NCBI GenBank assembly: GCA_035532935.1
Contig: DATKQE010000035.1
Span: 6,283 to 70,282 of the forward strand
Reading direction: 5' to 3'
DNA from: DATJLY01 sp035532935
GTDB taxonomy: Bacteria > Pseudomonadota > Alphaproteobacteria > ATCC43930 > CGMCC-115725
DNA length: 64,000 nt
Positions 61,491 to 64,000 of the stretch are shown here, piece after piece (the first letter of the stretch is position 1; each line of letters begins with the position of its first letter). The position numbers were made by a program, and so were the translations under genes. The notes under the pieces are model-generated. The model worked only from the letters and a program-made list of their open reading frames with translations, did no database searches and was not told where the DNA came from.

Positions 61491-62861
61491 ATGCGGGAAG
61501 GCAGCCTCGAGGCGCCGACGCGCCACCCGATCGACTGGCAGAACCCGGAGTTCTATGACGCGGCCAAGATCGAGGCCGAGATGCGGCGCGTGTTCGAGAT
61601 CTGTCACGGCTGCCGCCGCTGCTTCAATCTGTGCGACAGTTTCCCGCGGCTGTTCGACCTGATCGACGGCACCGAATCAGGCGAGCTCGAGGCGGTCGAT
61701 CCCAAGGACTACCGCAAGGTGGCCGACGCCTGCACGCTCTGCGACATGTGCTACATGACGAAGTGCCCGTACGTGCCGCCGCATCCGTTCAATGTCGACT
61801 TCCCCCATCTCATGCTGCGCTTCCGCGCCGCCGAGGCGAAGGCGGGCAAGACCGCCTGGGGCGCGCGCCAACTGGTCGAGACCGACCGCAACGGCGGCCT
61901 CGCCGCCAAGGTGGCGCCGCTCGCGAACTGGGCGACGCGGCGGGGCAACCGGGTGACGCGCCCGGCCATGGAGGCGCTCGCCGGCATCGATCGCGCGGCC
62001 GAACTGCCGAAATTCCACGGCCGCACCTTCATGATGCGCGCCGCCGCGGCTGACGTCGCGATCAACGATCAGGCGCCCGCCTTCGGCCGCAAGGCCGTTC
62101 TCTATCCGACCTGTTTCGTCAATTACAACAACCCGCGCATCGGCGAGGCGGCGCGCGCGGTCCTGGCGCATAACGGCGTCGCGTGCGCGGCGCAGTATCC
62201 CGGCTGCTGCGGCATGCCGCAGCTCGAGCAGGGCGAGCTCGAACGGGTAGCGGCAAGCGCGCGGCGGACGGCGGCGGCATTGCTGCCGCGCATCGAGGCC
62301 GGCTTCGACGTGGTGACGCTGGTGCCGTCCTGCGCCCTGATGCTCAAGTTCGAATGGCCGCTGCTCTTGCCCGGCGATGCGGCGATCGCGCGGCTCGCCC
62401 GTGCCACCTTCGACGTGAGCGAGTACATCGTCGACATCGCGAAGAAGGAAGGGCTCGCGCCCGGTCTCGCCTCGCTTCCGGGCGGGGTGAGCCTGCACAT
62501 CGCCTGTCACGCGCGGGCGCAGAACATGGGGCAGAAGGCGGCGGAGATGCTGCGGCTGCTGCCGCAGCCGGACCTGGCGGTGATCGAGCGCTGCTCGGGC
62601 CACGGCGGATCGTGGGGCGTGATGAAGGAGAATTTCGCGGTCGCGCTCAAGGTGGGCAAGCCGGTGGCGCGCCAGGCGGCGCGCAACGCCAAGGCCTTTC
62701 TCGCGTCCGAGTGCCCGCTCGCCGCGACCCACATCGTGCAGGGCATGGCAGCCGAGGACGCAACCGCACGTCCGGCCGAGCCCTTTCACCCGATCGAGTT
62801 GATGGCGCTGGCCTATGGGCTTCTGCCGCTGGACGGCGCACAGCAAGGATCGAGACCATGA
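61491..62861 (+). CDS. Heterodisulfide-reductase-related Fe-S protein with CCG domains (GlpC-like)
   Basis: 456 residues. Two [4Fe-4S] motifs near the N-terminus: CHGCRRCFNLC and CTLCDMCYMTKCPY. Then CCG-type domains: YPTCFVNYNNP with YPGCCGMPQ and VPSCALM; and HIACHARAQNMG with ERCSGHGGSWG, where the second CCG has lost a cysteine. No FAD domain. An electron carrier, likely soluble or membrane-peripheral, for the rubrerythrin upstream. A GAAGGAGGA ribosome site precedes the ATG; overlaps the next gene by ATGA. Confidence 0.85.
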   Translation: MREGSLEAPTRHPIDWQNPEFYDAAKIEAEMRRVFEICHGCRRCFNLCDSFPRLFDLIDGTESGELEAVDPKDYRKVADACTLCDMCYMTKCPYVPPHPFNVDFPHLMLRFRAAEAKAGKTAWGARQLVETDRNGGLAAKVAPLANWATRRGNRVTRPAMEALAGIDRAAELPKFHGRTFMMRAAAADVAINDQAPAFGRKAVLYPTCFVNYNNPRIGEAARAVLAHNGVACAAQYPGCCGMPQLEQGELERVAASARRTAAALLPRIEAGFDVVTLVPSCALMLKFEWPLLLPGDAAIARLARATFDVSEYIVDIAKKEGLAPGLASLPGGVSLHIACHARAQNMGQKAAEMLRLLPQPDLAVIERCSGHGGSWGVMKENFAVALKVGKPVARQAARNAKAFLASECPLAATHIVQGMAAEDATARPAEPFHPIELMALAYGLLPLDGAQQGSRP

Positions 62862-63448
62862 GCGAAAAGCGATGGCTGACACGGGCCGACATCCAACCGG
62901 TCGAGGCCTATGCCGCCGAACGCCGTGCCCACAAGGCGCGCATCGCCGCCGTCAAGGCATCGCGCCGCGTCGAGATCGGTCCGTTCGTCACGTTCTATTT
63001 CGAGAATTTCGACACGATGTGGCATCAGGTGCACGAGATGCTCTACATCGAGCGCGGCGGCGAGGCGCAGATTGCCGACGAGCTCGGCGCCTACAACCCG
63101 CTCATCCCGCAGGGCGACGAACTCATCGCCACGGTGATGATCGAGATCGAGGACCCGGCCCGGCGCGATCGCGAGCTGACGCGGCTCGGCAACATCGAGA
63201 ACCACATGTTCCTCATGGTCGCCGGCGAGAAACTGCGCGGCATCCCCGATCCGACGCGCGAGAACACCTCGCCCGAGGGCAAGGCCTCGTCGGTGCAGTT
63301 CGTGCGCTTTCCCTTCACGCCGGAACAGAAGGCCAAGTTCCGCAGCCCCGGCGCCGAGATCATGGCCGGGATCGATCACCCCCACTACCACCACATGGCG
63401 GCGATCCCCGCGACCGTTCGCGCCGCGCTCGCCGAAGATTTCGCCTGA
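62858..63448 (+). CDS. DUF3501 family protein
   Basis: 196 residues. RADIQPVEAYAAERRAHKARI, VTFYFENFDTMWHQVHEMLYIERGG and NPLIPQGDELIATVMIEI are DUF3501 hallmarks. Many aspartates, glutamates and histidines (a late HPHYHHM run) could bind metal. No signal or membrane segment. The family is repeatedly found beside rubrerythrin and the Fe-S protein, so a part in peroxide defence or iron handling is inferred. Confidence 0.87.
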   Translation: MSEKRWLTRADIQPVEAYAAERRAHKARIAAVKASRRVEIGPFVTFYFENFDTMWHQVHEMLYIERGGEAQIADELGAYNPLIPQGDELIATVMIEIEDPARRDRELTRLGNIENHMFLMVAGEKLRGIPDPTRENTSPEGKASSVQFVRFPFTPEQKAKFRSPGAEIMAGIDHPHYHHMAAIPATVRAALAEDFA

Positions 63449-63491
63449 GCGCACGCTCCAGGCGCGGTGCGCCCGGCGACGGCGCCCGGCC

Positions 63492-63986
63492 CTACTTCAC
63501 GGTCTCGTCGGGCAGCACGCCCCAGATCTCGCTGCGCTTGATCCAGCCCTTGATGTCCTGCGCCTCGATGCGGCACCACGCGCCGCGGCATTCGAGCAGG
63601 CGGGCGACGACGCCGGGCTCGGCGCGGGCCACGACCGATGCCGCGGCGTCGGGATCGCTGCGCAACGGACGCAGCGCGCCCCTGACCACGACGCTCCGCG
63701 CGGGCGTGAGCATGCGCTCGTGCATCCATCCCTCGGTGCCGTCGCTGTCGCGGACCTTGCGCCAGACATCGAACGCGGCAAGGACTTCGATCGGCAGCCC
63801 TTTGCGCTGATAGACCCAATCGATCGGATAGCGCTCGCCCGGGCCGGCGCGCATATTGACGAGATCGACCCGCAGCGACGCGAAATATGGCATCTTCTCG
63901 ACGGCCGCCGTCGTCCGCGCCATGGCCGCCAACAGCAGCGCCGCGACCATCGCGCACAAGACCGGGTGAAAGCGGACGAAACGCAC
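63492..63986 (-). CDS. Secreted bacterial SH3-domain protein
   Basis: 164 residues with a signal peptide (VLCAMVAALLLAAMARTTAA) and two SH3-like repeats: one with LRVDLVNMRAGPGERYPIDWVYQRKGLPIEVLAAFDVWRKVRDSDGTEGWMHERML, and one around AEPGVVARLLECRGAWCRIEAQDIKGWIKRSEIWG. Such proteins bind peptidoglycan or modulate periplasmic enzymes. Convergent with the DUF3501 gene; function unknown. Confidence 0.83.
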   Translation of the reverse strand: MRFVRFHPVLCAMVAALLLAAMARTTAAVEKMPYFASLRVDLVNMRAGPGERYPIDWVYQRKGLPIEVLAAFDVWRKVRDSDGTEGWMHERMLTPARSVVVRGALRPLRSDPDAAASVVARAEPGVVARLLECRGAWCRIEAQDIKGWIKRSEIWGVLPDETVK

Positions 63987-64000
63987 CGGCGCGACCCCAC

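Overview
This 64-kb window is high-GC chromosomal DNA from an alphaproteobacterium that is not a Rickettsiales. The evidence is a conserved alphaproteobacterial backbone on the + strand: tsaB-rimI-mucR-fur, then miaB-phoH-ybeY-corC-lnt-xre, then trmB-rimP-nusA-ylxR-infB-rbfA-truB-rpsO-pnp. MucR/Ros, Irr, OlsBA and a BoxR-type regulator point towards Rhodospirillales or Hyphomicrobiales; the genus cannot be fixed from the sequence alone. No CRISPR array, phage genes or replication origin were seen.

Layout. (1) 1-4760: a redox cluster (tail of one flavoprotein, a 2x[4Fe-4S] ferredoxin, a fumarate-reductase-type flavoprotein), then an IS element whose transposase is frameshifted, a periplasmic binding-protein gene broken by one in-frame TGA, and a transposase remnant. 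(2) 4772-13975: an FAD aromatic hydroxylase and a MarR regulator, divergent from a tight gene set encoding an LLM flavin monooxygenase, two paralogous NMT1-type binding proteins, an ABC ATPase and permease, an FAD oxidoreductase, a VOC protein and a metallo-beta-lactamase-fold hydrolase. This looks like an uptake-and-oxidation pathway of unknown substrate. It ends at an IS1-like remnant and a tRNA-Met gene. (3) 14312-18646: a MetE-like methyltransferase divergent from ligI-ligA-ligB-ligC of the protocatechuate 4,5-cleavage pathway. (4) 18756-24744, minus strand: a three-gene ABC export-type operon with a NEW3-repeat protein, an acyl-CoA-dehydrogenase-fold oxygenase, a PagL-type lipid A deacylase and a proline iminopeptidase. 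(5) 24926-36169: two paralogous Tat-exported Liv-type binding proteins, LivHMGF, a feruloyl-CoA-synthase-type ligase, a VOC protein, a benzoate-CoA-ligase-type enzyme and a BoxR/BzdR-type regulator. Together these suggest uptake and CoA activation of aromatic acids. (6) 36248-57679: housekeeping backbone (Fe-S assembly, tRNA t6A and ms2i6A modification, ornithine-lipid synthesis, ribosome and RNA maturation, the nusA-infB operon, pnp). (7) 57765-63986: GDPD, a nitronate-monooxygenase-like flavoprotein with added cysteines, a DUF4282 membrane protein, and an iron/peroxide module of irr, an ICE box, rubrerythrin, a CCG-domain Fe-S protein and a DUF3501 protein.

Biological theme: a soil-type degrader. 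Ferulate/benzoate-type activation and protocatechuate ring cleavage sit beside a conserved chromosomal core. The most interesting parts are the unassigned LLM/dual-binding-protein pathway, the Irr-box-controlled rubrerythrin triad, the absence of metK from its usual place before trmB, and the structured leaders of xre and rimP.
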